A stretch of DNA of 64,000 nt from Evernia prunastri (taxonomy: Eukaryota > Ascomycota > Lecanoromycetes > Lecanorales > Parmeliaceae), in NCBI GenBank assembly GCA_003184365.1, contig NKYR01000017.1, positions 310,001-374,000 on the forward strand, read 5' to 3'. The notes under the pieces are model-generated. The model was not told the DNA's origin. It ran no database searches and saw only the letters and a program-made list of their open reading frames with translations. Both the position numbers and the translations under genes were made by a program. Positions 11,077 through 21,884 of this stretch are shown here, one piece after another. Positions within the stretch are counted from its first letter, which is position 1. Each line of letters opens with the position of its first letter.

Positions 11077-12023
11077 ATGCCAAGACCCTCAACGGACGAC
11101 CGCGAACCATCGTCAGCGCCCTCGCACCCCCCCGCCGAAGACCGAGAAGACGTAGCAGCAGCGGTGGACGAATCGACCCCCTTCCTACCCTCCGACCCCC
11201 CCTCGCCGTCCGCCACCCCTTCCTTCCCACGGACCCTCCGCACCGCCACGGCGCTCGCGTTGGCATTCGCCATCCTCACCCTCGCGGCCCTGTTCGCGAC
11301 GGCCGTCGCGCGCCAAGTGGGCCCGACGTCCTTCAACCTGCCCTGGCCGACGAAGGAGGGGTTGAACGGGGTCGTCGCGCCGGTAAGTAAAGAAATTTCT
11401 CTCTCGCTCCGATCGAACAAAACGTACCCCCGGTTGTTGCTCTCGTTGTCCCTAGTCCATGCAGTCGATCGTTCCGTGTTTTTTCTCATTCCTCGAAATC
11501 TTTTTCACACACAACACAAATACAGGCAATCTTCTCCCTCCTCTTCTCCGCGTACAACCTCCGCCGCCTCCGTTCCGAGGGTAAACTGGCACCCCCCCTG
11601 GCGCTCAACCTGCTCGTCGACATCGCCATCGCCTTCTTCGCCATCACGTACGGCGCGGGCGGCCTGTCGGGTTTTATGGGCGGGCGGGGGGGTTGGTGCT
11701 CGTACCCGGGGGGCGATTATGCGCTGTGCGAGCGCGGGGCGTTGGTGTTGAAGGTGTTTGCGGGTATGGCGGTTGGGGCGGGGGTCGTTCTGGGGTGAGT
11801 ATCCCTGTTTCATCTGTATGAGATGGAAGAAGTCGGTCCGGTGCTGAATGGGTTTCGTTACAGGATTATGCATCTGGTGCTGTTCGGAGTGAGATGTTGC
11901 ATCGCTTACGGCTCGGGCGTGGGACGCCCCCCTTGGGCGTTACCGGTCGGTCAGCTCAAGTTTGAGGTTTCGATCAAGTTCCTCAGAGAGCCAGAGGGAG
12001 AGGGAAGGGAGGGGACTGTGTGA
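11077..12023 (+). CDS. Small four-helix membrane protein (MARVEL-like), 3 exons
   Basis: Model: join(11077..11382, 11526..11794, 11864..12023), 244 aa; the phases of both introns agree. A polar N-terminal head (about residues 1-50) contains an acidic/Pro stretch and a TPFLPSDPP motif. Then come four hydrophobic helices: ATALALAFAILTLAALFATAV, NGVVAPAIFSLLFSAYNL, LALNLLVDIAIAFFAITYGAG, and LVLKVFAGMAVGAGVVLG continuing into IMHLVLFGVRCC after the last intron. A loop with GGWCSYPGGDYALCERG holds two cysteines that could pair on the outer side. The topology resembles MARVEL-type fungal membrane proteins, but I do not recognise a named family. Very GC-rich codon use. It converges on the FIT2-like gene. 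Confidence 0.65.
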
Positions 12024-12336
12024 ATGAGGCTCGCGCGGTTGCGGGGACGGTCGTCGGGCGCGTGGGAGCTGGGTCCAGGGTACTGTACATTTCGACCTTT
12101 GATTTTGCGGAGGATGAGATTCCGGAAATGTGGTAGTAGGGAAGAGATTGGTCGGATTGATGTAGGGCAGTGGCTGCGAAATGAACAAAAGTAATTAGAT
12201 GTCGGCAGGCAAGTCGTTGGCCTTTCTGTTAGCGACACTGCAATGCGTTTGGCGCGCAGGATCGAGATCTGTGTTTGGGCACAAGTCCAGTTGAGAATGT
12301 CTATTAGTGCAGTATGTATATGCCTGAGTAGCTGGA
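12024..12336. other. Intergenic region between convergent genes
   Basis: 3' regions of two convergent genes; no feature was recognised. Confidence 0.4.
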
Positions 12337-13391
12337 TCATACGCCAGGCATGCCTATGATGTCCCTCATGGCTGGCAATGCTCGCGGTAGGAAATACACG
12401 ACGAATACCCCGATAAAAGCCGTCAGAAGTCCTGTGAACTAGCAGCTGTCAGCATCATGCTTCGATGCGTAAGGATATACGACCGACCTACCTTCTCAAA
12501 CCAGGTATGAAAATAAGCCGCGGTCATCAGCAACATCCACCAGCTCAACCCGGCCACGATCAACGGTACCGCCAGACCGACCTTCCACTCCCCCTCCCCC
12601 TCATCGCCGTCCCCCATAACTTCCGTCCCAACCCTCCCCACGCTCCCATCCCTCCCCGTCACCACCCTCTCCTCCCTCAGCCCCTTGGCGCCCACCAACG
12701 CCGGCAGGACCTCCAGACCCAGGAACAGACTTCCCAGCACCAGGATGAAGACGTGCCCGCTGATATCGTGCCCACCGCTCCACTGCCCGCCTACCGCCTT
12801 GCAAGCCTGCCCCGTCACGAACTCCGTCGCGCCCCCCATCCCCTCCGCTGCGCTCGCCAACCGACACGCCCCGCCCGTGACCCGGAAGCCCCGGTCCACC
12901 AGCCCGGGGCCGAAGAACCACTGCGTCACCGCGCCCCACCACAGCGTCACGAGGCCCCACCGCAGCGCGCCCCGGAGCCGCCTCGGCGTCAGCACCAGGC
13001 CCCCGCTCGGTCCCGTCGAGGGGTGCAGGGCCAGGAAGAGGACGAAGGCGAGCGTGATCCAGAACCAGGCGATCTTGACGAAGAAGAGGTTGAAGACGTT
13101 GCCCTTGCGCGCGAAGTAGCTGGGCGCTTCCGAGGGCGGGTGGGATTGCGTGATGGGATTGTAGGGGGCGTGGCGCGCGGTGGGGTCGAGGATCGAGAAC
13201 AAGGAGCCGAGAAGGAGGGTTGAAGGGTAGGCAGCTAGGAGGAGGGATTCGAGTGGGGTGGGGAGGAGGGATTTGAGGAAGCTGGACGAAGGGTTCTGTC
13301 GTTGGTTCGTATCCGAGGTCGGAGTAGGCGATATGGGCTGCTTTCGCGTGCTGCCGTTGCGCCTGATGGGCACTGATGAAGACGAGGCCAT
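12337..13391 (-). CDS. Scs3/FIT2-family ER acyl-CoA diphosphatase / lipid-droplet protein
   Basis: Model: complement(join(12337..12438, 12492..13391)), 333 aa. The family is recognised by the GGHDISGHVFIL motif (His 208 and His 213) and a second His in AAYFHTWFEK (His 295), the residues forming the lipid-phosphatase active site in FITM2/Scs3. The helices LLLAAYPSTLLLGSLFSIL, FFVKIAWFWITLAFVLFL, VFILVLGSLFLGLEVLP, VPLIVAGLSWWMLLMTAA and the C-terminal FTGLLTAFIGVFVV fit the six-span ER topology. Family role: cleavage of acyl-CoA at the ER membrane, ER lipid balance and lipid-droplet budding; in yeast, Scs3 is tied to inositol and phospholipid synthesis. The splice acceptor was set so that the last exon reads FTGLLTAF..., ending MPGV; reading through the intron would lose this conserved helix. 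Confidence 0.85.
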
Positions 13392-13827
13392 TGGGAGAAG
13401 CCGATACTGTAGATGTATGTTCTTAGTGGTCTGGATGAGGCAAGGCAGGAGGTATAAATGCCATTGCGACAGTTGGATGCGTGAGTGTCAAAAGGGAATT
13501 TTGCCTTGTCCAGGCAACTCGAAATCTTTAGCCGCTAGTCCCCGTCCGTCATTTGCTACGTATATTTTATATGGGCTGCTATATCTTATGATGTTCACAA
13601 CTGAATGCGTCTTTCAAAATTGCATTATTGAATCTTCGTTTAGGATAAATTGTCCTTCTATATCGCAAACGAATAAATCCGCAAAAGATACGTTCCCCGA
13701 GATCTAGGCCAAGACCCCTTCAAGAAATTTATGCCTTTGTAGAAAACATGGCATGAAGCCTCACTTTCGCAAGGTGGTTATCATGCAATTGGGCTCACAG
13801 CGTCATGCCAGCAAGTATCCCAATGTC
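13392..13827. other. Intergenic region
   Basis: Upstream of the FIT2-like gene and downstream of the splicing-factor-like gene (both on the minus strand). No feature was recognised. Confidence 0.4.
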
Positions 13828-15126
13828 TCAGGTTCCTTTCAACCTCCCCCATTCGGGCCGAGTCTCTACAGAATCGTCCCCAACAACCTTGCCCCTATCC
13901 CATTCTCTCCCTTCGCCCTGTTCCTTCCACTTGACATCCTCCTCCCTCCTCTCTCCACCCGTCTCCCACTTCTTCACCTCTTCTTCTGTAAAGCCCGCGG
14001 ACTTCAGCCGCTCGGCCCCTAGTTTTTGCCAACGTTGTCGATCACGGATCGCTTCCAATGCCTGGTCCCAGTCATCGTCCATTTCCGGATCAAGGTGGAC
14101 GTCGACTGATGGATCATAATTCGAGGAGAAGTGCGAGTCCATCGCAGAGGAAGAAAAGAAGTTGCCGCGGCCACGTGCTTGAACTTTGGGAGCCGGAGGA
14201 GGAGGTGGTGGTCCGATGATGGCATCTAGGGGATCAGAGTCTGAGCCTGGAGACCTCGGAGACATGGCTCGCCTTTTACCATCCGCATCACCATTGTCTA
14301 AAGGGCTACGCGGGGTTTGATCTCCAATCCGTCTCGATGCAGACCTATGCTGCCCACTTTTCTCTGGGGTTGCAGATGAGGAGGATCTGGCTGGCCGGTG
14401 TGACCGATGGCGGCGCTGACGATATTTTCCGTCTGTTCGTGGCGAGCGCGATTGAGATCGATATCGCGATCCGCTTCTCCTCCTCTTCTTCGTGCTGCGC
14501 CGGTCATCCTTATACAACTCATCATAATCGTGTCGACGGTGGCTACGATGGTGATGCCGACGCCGGTGTTCGCGGTGACGTTCACTCTCGTCATCCTCGT
14601 TATCCTCGCTACTATAGCGGTCATCGCGGTGCTTACGGCGAGATTCATTACTGCGACGACCTCCATCATTATCTCGCTCCGAAAGTCTGGCTTCAAAGTC
14701 TCGCCGCCGATCCCGCAGATCCCGCTTCTCCTCATTTTCAACGCCAGTCCGCTGTCGCTTTGAACGGTGACGATCTTCGATGTTCAGTCCACCTTTTGAG
14801 CCGCTCGGACTTGATGCTCGTCCGTCGCTATCACGTAGTTTTCGAAGACGTGCCTGTGACTCTTCGACTTCCTTGGCCTGTAGAGCAGCATTATGACTGT
14901 TCGTTTCCCTTATTATGTTCTTCAAGAACCTTGTATTGGGCTTGGGTGCATTGAAAGTTGACCTGTATAAATTAGCTATCTTGTACTTCTTTTATTGAAA
15001 AGAAGCTCACCTCCGGGGTAAAACATCCTGTAGACCGTAAGCGGAATACTTCGCATTGCTGATCTTTGCATCTTTGGCAAGAAGCTGGGCAACATAGTCA
15101 TCCGACAGATGCTCTGAGGCTGGCAT
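13828..15126 (-). CDS. RS-rich nuclear protein, fungal pre-mRNA-splicing factor 38B-like
   Basis: Model: complement(join(13828..14962, 15011..15126)), 416 aa, one 48-bp intron. The conserved N-terminus reads LSDDYVAQLLAKDAK, KYSAYGLQDVLPRR, then NAPKPNTRFLKNIIRET and NAALQAKEVEES. A long middle section is dominated by Arg/Ser/His/Asp/Glu dipeptides (SRSPRT, HRRRHHHRSHRRHD), typical of splicing-associated proteins. The conserved C-terminal part has DWDQALEAIRDRQRW, GAERLKSAGFTEEEVKKWE and EGREWDRGKV. I recall this arrangement from fungal proteins annotated as splicing factor 38B; the biochemical role is not established. An acidic patch DNEDDESE and a poly-Pro stretch (PPPPPPAPK) are also present. 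Divergent from the Sos7-like gene with about 320 bp between starts. Confidence 0.75.
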
Positions 15127-15446
15127 GATGAGATGATGAGGATGATAAAGAGCAAAGATGAGGGGCATGATGCCCCTCCAAGTCTCAATCAAGACATGCT
15201 ATCGACAAGGTGATAAGTGAAGCCATAGACAAAAGGAAGGGGTCGGCTAGTCACAATTTGCATGGTTGTTTCGCATGTGGAGTAGGACTCGGATGCACGT
15301 AATCCTGCCGTGCCAAGACACTCTGCCAAGACATCTCCGATAAGATAAGACCTATCTTAGCTTGATCGGGGGTTGCGCCGAATTGTAAACAAAGGCCTCA
15401 AAATATCCTTCTCGTGCTATTCACCATCTCCCTTCATGGCATACAC
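15127..15446. promoter_or_regulatory. Bidirectional promoter region
   Basis: About 320 bp between divergent starts. A short upstream ORF begins at 15435 (ATG GCA TAC ACA TGA) and overlaps the proposed start at 15447 in another frame, so it could reduce translation of the plus-strand gene. Confidence 0.4.
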
Positions 15447-16346
15447 ATGATGGCAGGCTCTCAACGTGTAGAAAATGTCATACAAGGCCTGCGCGCTTTA
15501 CAAGATAGCTCACTCTCCATCATCCGCCTCAGCGAACCCATCTCCGCTACTCCCACCTCCCACCGCACATCTGATGTCTCCGCCTCTGCTTTCGAGAACC
15601 CCTCACCCGAGTCCCTGGAAGCTGATCTGAGCCACTACAAGGTACCTGCTCTCCCCTCATCTTACTACATATGAAGTTGAGGCCAACGCGCCCAGGAACT
15701 CTTCTCAAAACTCCGCTTCTCCTACCTCGAACAAGTAACGAAAGAGAAGTTCCTCCGCGCCATCGTCGGAGATCCGCCCCTCATAGTCGAGCATACTGAA
15801 AATATCGAGCTCGAAAGTCAGTTGGCAGAGGTCAAAGCGGTGCTCAAGGCGCAGAAAGAACATGTGGGCGAAATGGTCAAGGAGTTGGATGCGCGCGGCA
15901 GAGATCTAAGTCGTCGCTATGAGACCGTTTCCTTGCAGGCGACACTACTCTCGTCGTTACCTCCGCAGATAGAGGATCTAGATCGGACACTGGTCAGCTT
16001 GAGGAAGCAGAACCAGTTGACAGGTACGAGCGAGACGAATCCGGCCCTTGCGATGCCGTTGCCGGCGACGTTGGAACTGCTGGATGAGAAGCAGGCCGGT
16101 CTTGATGAATTAAATGCGCAGTTGAAGGCATTGCAGCAGGCATTACCGAGGCAGACGAGGACGTTGGAGAGCGAAGAGAGGGAATTGCAAAAGCTGGAAT
16201 TGGAGAGGGAGAGGGCTGTGGGACTCGCAAGGAAGGCGGTTGAGAGGAAGCAGGAAGGCGGTGGAGCGGATGAGTTGGAGAGGAAAGGGAGGTGGCTAAG
16301 AGGCGTGGAGAGTGGGCTGAGAGAGATGCTGGAGATTAGCGCTTAG
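15447..16346 (+). CDS. Coiled-coil protein, probable kinetochore protein Sos7
   Basis: Model: join(15447..15641, 15696..16346), 281 aa. The second exon opens ELFSKLRFSYLEQVTKEKFL, RAIVGDPPLIV, a block I associate with the Sos7 coiled-coil family (a fungal kinetochore protein that works with Spc7/KNL1). The rest is a long heptad-rich coiled coil (about residues 90-275; for example ELESQLAEVKAVLKAQKEHV and LEELNAQLKALQQA-like runs), ending in LRGVESGLREMLEISA. The naming rests on memory of the motif, so it is moderate. The start could also be the in-frame Met at 15414, but ATG ATG at 15447 leaves a more typical N-terminus. Confidence 0.55.
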
Positions 16347-16736
16347 GGTCCTATGCTACCTGTGCATTGGAGGCGTTGTGGACGCTGCGCTGCTCTTACT
16401 TATTTGCGTTGAAGTCAATACCCAAAATCAGGAATCTGATTGAGCTGTTTTCTTTTGATCTTAACATCCAATGCAATCTGCTTCAAGCCTCCAGCCAACA
16501 TTGCCGTCCGGTCAAAACAGAGTATCATCTCTGCCTTGTCCCACTATTCCAATTGCAGATCAAAAGTACATCTGCCCATGTGATGTTGATCAAGATCTGA
16601 CCCATTCTCATCAAGCGATCAACAGAACATGAACTCGACCTGCCTTGGCCTTCAAACTGATTTGGCAAATGGCTTCCTGGTGGAGTGTCTCAGCTACGCA
16701 CACTTGAGTTCGAACATTATTACCATTCCATCTCCA
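16347..16736. other. Intergenic region between convergent genes
   Basis: No feature was recognised. Reading frames here are short. Confidence 0.35.
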
Positions 16737-17512
16737 TTAGATCAGCAGTCTCACATATCCTACTCCAAAATCAATCACAGCTCTGACGATCTCAATCTTC
16801 TGCGCTGTGTCGAAGAGAGCCGTTGCGAACCGTTCACCCTGGCGCAACATGCCGTCTGTTATGTTCCGGTTCGAAGAGTAGCCAGAAGAGCACAGCGGAG
16901 GGGCCTCGGTGCCTAAGTAAACGGAGAAGAAAGAGCTAACAGCTTGACTACGTTTTCCTACCATTCTCATGAGCATTCTCGCCGTCACTGTGAGCGCTCG
17001 TGCCGCTGCTGCTGACGCAACACGCCCGAGTGTGGCTTGCGTGATTGGAGATGGGGTTGCCAGCTGAGGGCATGACGTTTGCCGCAGCGTTCGACGTGAC
17101 TTGGCGTACGTAGCTGGTTGCAAAGTAGTCGCGCGTGTCGGATAGGAGATGTCTGTGCGCCTTGAGGGGCGGATTTAGTGTCTTTTGAATGCAAATGACT
17201 CGGAAAGTAGCGGAACGAAGCCTTCCAGAAATGTCCCGATCCCGTCTCAATAGAATTGGCGCCCATGTCAAGCCATGTTGGACGATTTGTGGTGAGAGTA
17301 GACATGGTCTTCGAAATCGATTGAGGGCTCGTCCCCCAGCCTGCTTGCATCCCAACCCAACCTACGATCCCTGCAGCGCTAAATTTCGTCATGAAGACTG
17401 TATAGACCAGTGTGTCAAAAGCACCTTGATCTCTCCGCGGCATTGCGATCGGCCCTGAAACACCTAGGATGGAGACCGACGGCTGCCACACTCGGATTCT
17501 GCGGCACACCAC
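16737..17512 (-). CDS. Unidentified gene, 3' exons only supported
   Basis: The best-supported part is the 3' end: exon 16737..16912, a 49-bp intron with GTAGGA donor and TTAG acceptor, and a preceding exon ending at 16962 in the frame that reads LLSDTRDYFATSYVRQVTS. The joined tail reads GTEAPPLCSSGYSSNRN, then MLRQGERFATALFDTAQKIE. Further upstream (about 17185-17512) another frame has a hydrophobic stretch LVYTVFMTKFSAAGIVGWVG, which could be an earlier exon, but I found no clean intron to join it. I do not recognise the protein. The gene may have been cut by the transposon block that begins 180 bp away, or its 5' part may lie in frames I could not connect. Confidence 0.35.
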
Positions 17513-17691
17513 CCAGAGCTCGCCAATCGGCCCCAGCCTCCTCGAAGGAAGCCATCGTGCTCCCCTTCGGTACGATCGCCCAGATGTGACTGCACTTCAC
17601 GGCCCCAAATCGGTCTGAAGGTATTGGGGAGTTGTGGGAGAGCCCTTTGTTTTGCCCCAGAACATTCAATATCGAGAAAGGGGTATCTATC

Positions 17692-20600
17692 CTATCCCAC
17701 GGATTGGCGCCGTGGGCACAAAATGTCTTGGCATCCCCCACCAAAAATCCATGTACATGGTATTGCTTCCAAATGCTCCTTCCAACACGCAATATGATTA
17801 CATATATGAATATCACATAGTTTACAGCCATGAATACTTCTAGGGGCTCGCTGTCGCCGTTTCCTTTTGTCCAAATCCCGTGGTCTGACTGAATTATTTG
17901 ATAATTCCAATAATGGCTTCCTAATTTTGGCTGGATTTGGTACTTTTCTCCCCACATATGAGCATGGTACGCAGTATTTAGGCTTGTCCCCCATACGTTC
18001 TAGCCTACCATGGTCACGAGCGGGTGCCGGATGTACTCGTGTTGACAGAGACTCTTTGACTGAGCTGAAAAGACCTGTTAATCGCTCAGAATTTTCGAAT
18101 AATTGATTGGAAAGTTTGACACGGAACTCCCTGTGACTCCGGTGCTCCCAGGACTCAGCACGGGGTCTCTCCGGAGTACAATGAGCTATTTTATAGCTGT
18201 TGACGACGGTGGTATCCAATAGAAAATGCCACAGTGGCTTCCAGTTCTTGAAATGTACTCGTTGTGTATTGTAATAACAACGCAATTGATCCGCATTGTC
18301 AACCCCGTTCATGTAATGATTATACATGTTAATAAATTCGGGGATAGGAAGCTCTTTTCGGGCCTGATCTCCAAACATAGCTCTAGAAGTACGTGCATTT
18401 GTGGCTGTTTTTGCTGGTCTTCGACGGAGACGTTTCACTGTTTTCTGACCATTTGAGANAAAATGTCTTGGCATCCCCCACCAAAAATCCATGTACATGG
18501 TATTGCTTCCAAATGCTCCTTCCAACACGCAATATGATTACATATATGAATATCACATAGTTTACAGCCATGAATACTTCTAGGGGCTCGCTGTCGCCGT
18601 TTCCTTTTGTCCAAATCCCGTGGTCTGACTGAATTATTTGATAATTCCAATAATGGCTTCCTAATTTTGGCTGGATTTGGTACTTTTCTCCCCACATATG
18701 AGCATGGTACGCAGTATTTAGGCTTGTCCCCCATACGTTCTAGCCTACCATGGTCACGAGCGGGTGCCGGATGTACTCGTGTTGACAGAGACTCTTTGAC
18801 TGAGCTGGGAAGACCTGTTAATCGCTCAGAATTTTCGAATAATTGATTGGAAAGTTTGACACGGAACTCCCTGTGACTCCGGTGCTCCCAGGACTCAGCA
18901 CGGGGTCTCTCCGAAGTACAATGAGCTATTTTATAGCTGTTGACGACGGTGGTATCCAATAGAAAATGCCACAGTGGCTTCCAGTTCTTGAAATGTACTC
19001 GTTGTGTATTGTAATAACAACGCAATTGATCCGCATTGTCAACCCCGTTCATGTAATGATTATACATGTTAATAAACTCGGGGATAGAAAGCTCTTTTCG
19101 GGCCTGATCTCCAAACATAGCTCTAGAAGTACGTGCATTTGTGGCTGTTTTTGCTGGTCTTCGACGGAGACGTTTCACTGTTTTCTGACCATTTGAGACA
19201 GTGGTCATAAATAACACCACATTTTGGTCTTTCCAGCCAAATTGCATGACTTTTTCATCCTCTGATAGACTCCCATACAATTTGCCCCATTCCAGAGCCG
19301 AGTTCCACTTGGTTCTAAGCTCCAAAATCCNTATTGTAATAACAACGCAATTGATCCGCATTGTCAACCCCGTTCATGTAATGATTATACATGTTAATAA
19401 ACTCGGGGATAGGAAGCTCTTTTCGGGCCTGATCTCCAAACATAGCTCTAGAAGTACGTGCATTTGTGGCTGTTTTTGCTGGTCTTCGACGGAGACGTTT
19501 CACTGTTTTCTGACCATTTGAGACAGTGGTCATAAATAACACCACATTTTGGTCTTTCCAGCCAAATTGCATGACTTTCCCATCCTCTGATAGACTCCCA
19601 TACAATTTGCCCCATTCCAGAGCCGAGTTCCACTTGGTTCTGAGCNGCCACAGTGGCTTCCAGTTCTTGAAATGTACTCGTTGTGTATTGTAATAACAAC
19701 GCAATTGATCCGCATTGTCAACCCCGTTCATGTAATGATTATACATGTTAATAAACTCGGGGATAGGAAGCTCTTTTCGGGCCTGATCTCCAAACATAGC
19801 TCTAGAAGTACGTGCATTTGTGGCTGTTTTTGCTGGTCTTCGACGGAGACGTTTCACTGTTTTCTGACCATTTGAGACAGTGGTCATAAATAACACCACA
19901 TTCTGGTCTTTCCAGCCAAATTGCATGACTTTGCCATCCTCTGATAGACTCCCATACAATTTGCCCCATTCCAGAGCCGAGTTCCACTTGGTTCTGAGCT
20001 CCAGAATCCTCTCTTCCAGGCCTCGACGTGGCTCTGCCTGTTCCCGTTGTGCCTTGGTACCCTCCGTGGCCTCTAGATCCTCGCTTTTCGTAGTTGTGAC
20101 ACACACAGTCTCAGCTGCTCCGAATCCTTCATAATCAAGCTGTGAGAACAATCGACCTTCCGAGAACAGGTTGTCTAGTCATAGAATATGGAAATAATCT
20201 CTAGCAATATCGTCCTGAGTCACCAAGTCTAGAACAACAGCCTGAATTCGATTGAATCCCAAGTCATCAGTTCAATAATCGTCCAAATCCTGGGGTCCCT
20301 CGCCCCTTTTCTGACCCTTGGCATGATACATCCAGTCTAATACATAGCCCTGATTGGCCAGAACCCAAATCTTGAAGCCCTCTGGTGTTGGTTTGCTGGG
20401 AATATTCACAATCTCTTTGGCACGTCCCAGAAATCGCTGTATTGTCTCATCAACAGCTAGATGTGTGCCCGCTTTCCAGTACTTTTTGAAGGTCTGTCGA
20501 AGCGTATCGCTTAGGGGTTCCAATTTGTCAAATGTGCTTTCCTTTTGACCAGGGGATATGGGCTTTGAGACATGAAGAAATCTGTCTATTTGTTGCCACC

Positions 20601-21768
20601 TTTTGAGACTAATATGCTTCAAAATCTGCTCATGAACGGCTCCCTTAAGAGGATCCGTATTCCAGAATTCTTTGATACCAGACTCCGAATGTAGACCCAT
20701 CCAAATGGACACCCCTAAGTAGGCTCGAAATTCTTTGACTGTAGTGGGAAACCAAGTACGTGTCTCAGGCTTTTCAGGCCCTGGATACAAGAAAGCATAC
20801 TCATTTGTATGCTGCACGAGTACTTTTAGAGTCTCTTCGCTAAAAAACAAGCTGAAAATAGCATAGAAATTATTGGGAGCAACGGTAGCTGGCAATTGAC
20901 CCTGGCCATCAGAATATGGCTTGGTGATTTTCGTAGGGATGAACTTAGGCAATGGCCATGGGTTTGGGGGAGGTTCTTTTGGGACCNACAATCGACCTCC
21001 CGAGAACAGGTTGTCTAGCCATAGAATATGGAAATAATCTCTAGCAATATCGTCCTGAGTCACCAAGTCTAGAACAACAGCCTGAGTTCGATTGAATCCC
21101 TCTGGTGTTGGTTTCCTGGGAATATTCACAATCTCTTTGGCACGTCCCATAAATCGCTGTATTGTCTCATCAACAGCTAGATGTGTGCCCGCTTTCCAGT
21201 ACTTTTTGAAGGTCTGTCGAAGCGTATCGCTTAGGGGTTCCAATTTGTCAAATGTGCTTTCCTTTTGACCAGGGGATATGGGCTTTGAGACATGAAGAAA
21301 TCTGTCTATTTGTTGTCACCTTTTGAGACTAATATGCTTTAAAATCTGCTCATGAACGGCTCCCTTAAGAGGATCCGTATTCCAGAATTCTTTGATACCA
21401 GACTCCGAATGTAGACCCATCCAAATGGACACCCCTAAGTAGGCTCGAAATTCTTTGACTGTAGTGGGGAACCAAGTACGTGTCTCAGGCTTTTCAGGCC
21501 CTGGATACAAGAAAGCATACTCATTTGTATGCTGCACGAGTACTTTTAGAGTCTCTTCGCTAAAAAACAAGCTGAAAATAGCATAGAAATTATTGGGAGC
21601 AACGGTAGCTGGCAATTGACCCTGGCCATCAGAATATGGCTTGGTGATTTTCGTAGGGATGAACTTAGGCAATGGCCATGGGTTTGGGGGAGGTTCTTTT
21701 GGGACCTTTGTGGGCTTTAGATCCTGTCTCACATGGTCTAAATCATTTGACACCTTATTGCGAGGCAT
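17692..21768 (-). pseudogene. piggyBac transposase (DDE_Tnp_1_7), fragmented across assembly joins
   Basis: The N-terminus starts at 21768 (MPRNKVSNDLDHVRQD). The family is clear from KVLVQHTNEYAF, the FRAYLGVSIWMGL block, RFLHVSKPISPGQ and the catalytic triad in HLAVDETIQRF (Asp 1), LWLDNLFSGG (Asp 2) and YMNGVDNADQLRCYYN (Asp 3). A C-terminal Cys/His-rich domain follows (CVPCSYVGRK... CKLCDIHICNHIACWKEH), like the zinc-binding tail of piggyBac enzymes that contacts the element ends. One piece has TGA where another has TGG (ILWLDN, near 20178-20212) and a second TGA near 20276, so that copy is dead. The frame of the 3' piece has no stop before the inverted repeat and reads into it, ending at a TAG just outside. 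Confidence 0.85.
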
Positions 21769-21884
21769 GGTAGTGTTATTAAATAGTGTTATTTGGCTAT
21801 TTGGAAGACGCGTTGTTTTGATGGTTTTTGGTAGTGGGGCTGTAAGGCTGAACCCCTGAATTTTGTGCCCTGCCAATCCGTGGG
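17696..21884 (-). mobile_element. piggyBac-type DNA transposon(s), patchwork of partial copies
   Basis: Both ends carry the inverted repeat CCCACGGATTGGC (plus strand from 17696; its complement ending at 21884). Between them lie at least five overlapping pieces of one transposon, joined by single n bases at 18459, 19331, 19646 and 20987. Segments 17718-18458 and 18461-19200 are near-identical copies, and parts recur again at 19332 and 19647; the 5' half is doubled across 20987. A true element should be about 2.0 kb, judged from the second copy at 32459-34762 without its insert. The pieces differ by occasional bases, so they probably come from several genomic copies. No TTAA lies next to the ends. 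Confidence 0.85.
18459..18459. other. Single-n assembly join with duplicated flanks
   Basis: Sequence after this n restarts inside the transposon at the position equivalent to 17717. Similar joins are at 19331, 19646 and 20987. This is scaffold structure, not biology. Confidence 0.85.

Noticed and set aside
12465..13223. Plus-strand 252-codon frame rich in Pro, Arg and Gln
   Set aside because: Antisense of the FIT2-like gene; composition follows GC-rich codons of the other strand.
14337..14954. Plus-strand 205-codon frame
   Set aside because: Antisense of the RS-rich coding exon, where Arg/Ser codons leave the other strand open.
16985..17512. Complete 175-codon minus-strand protein
   Set aside because: Taken alone, its second half overlaps in another frame the better-supported exon ending at 16962; kept only as a possible upstream exon of that gene.
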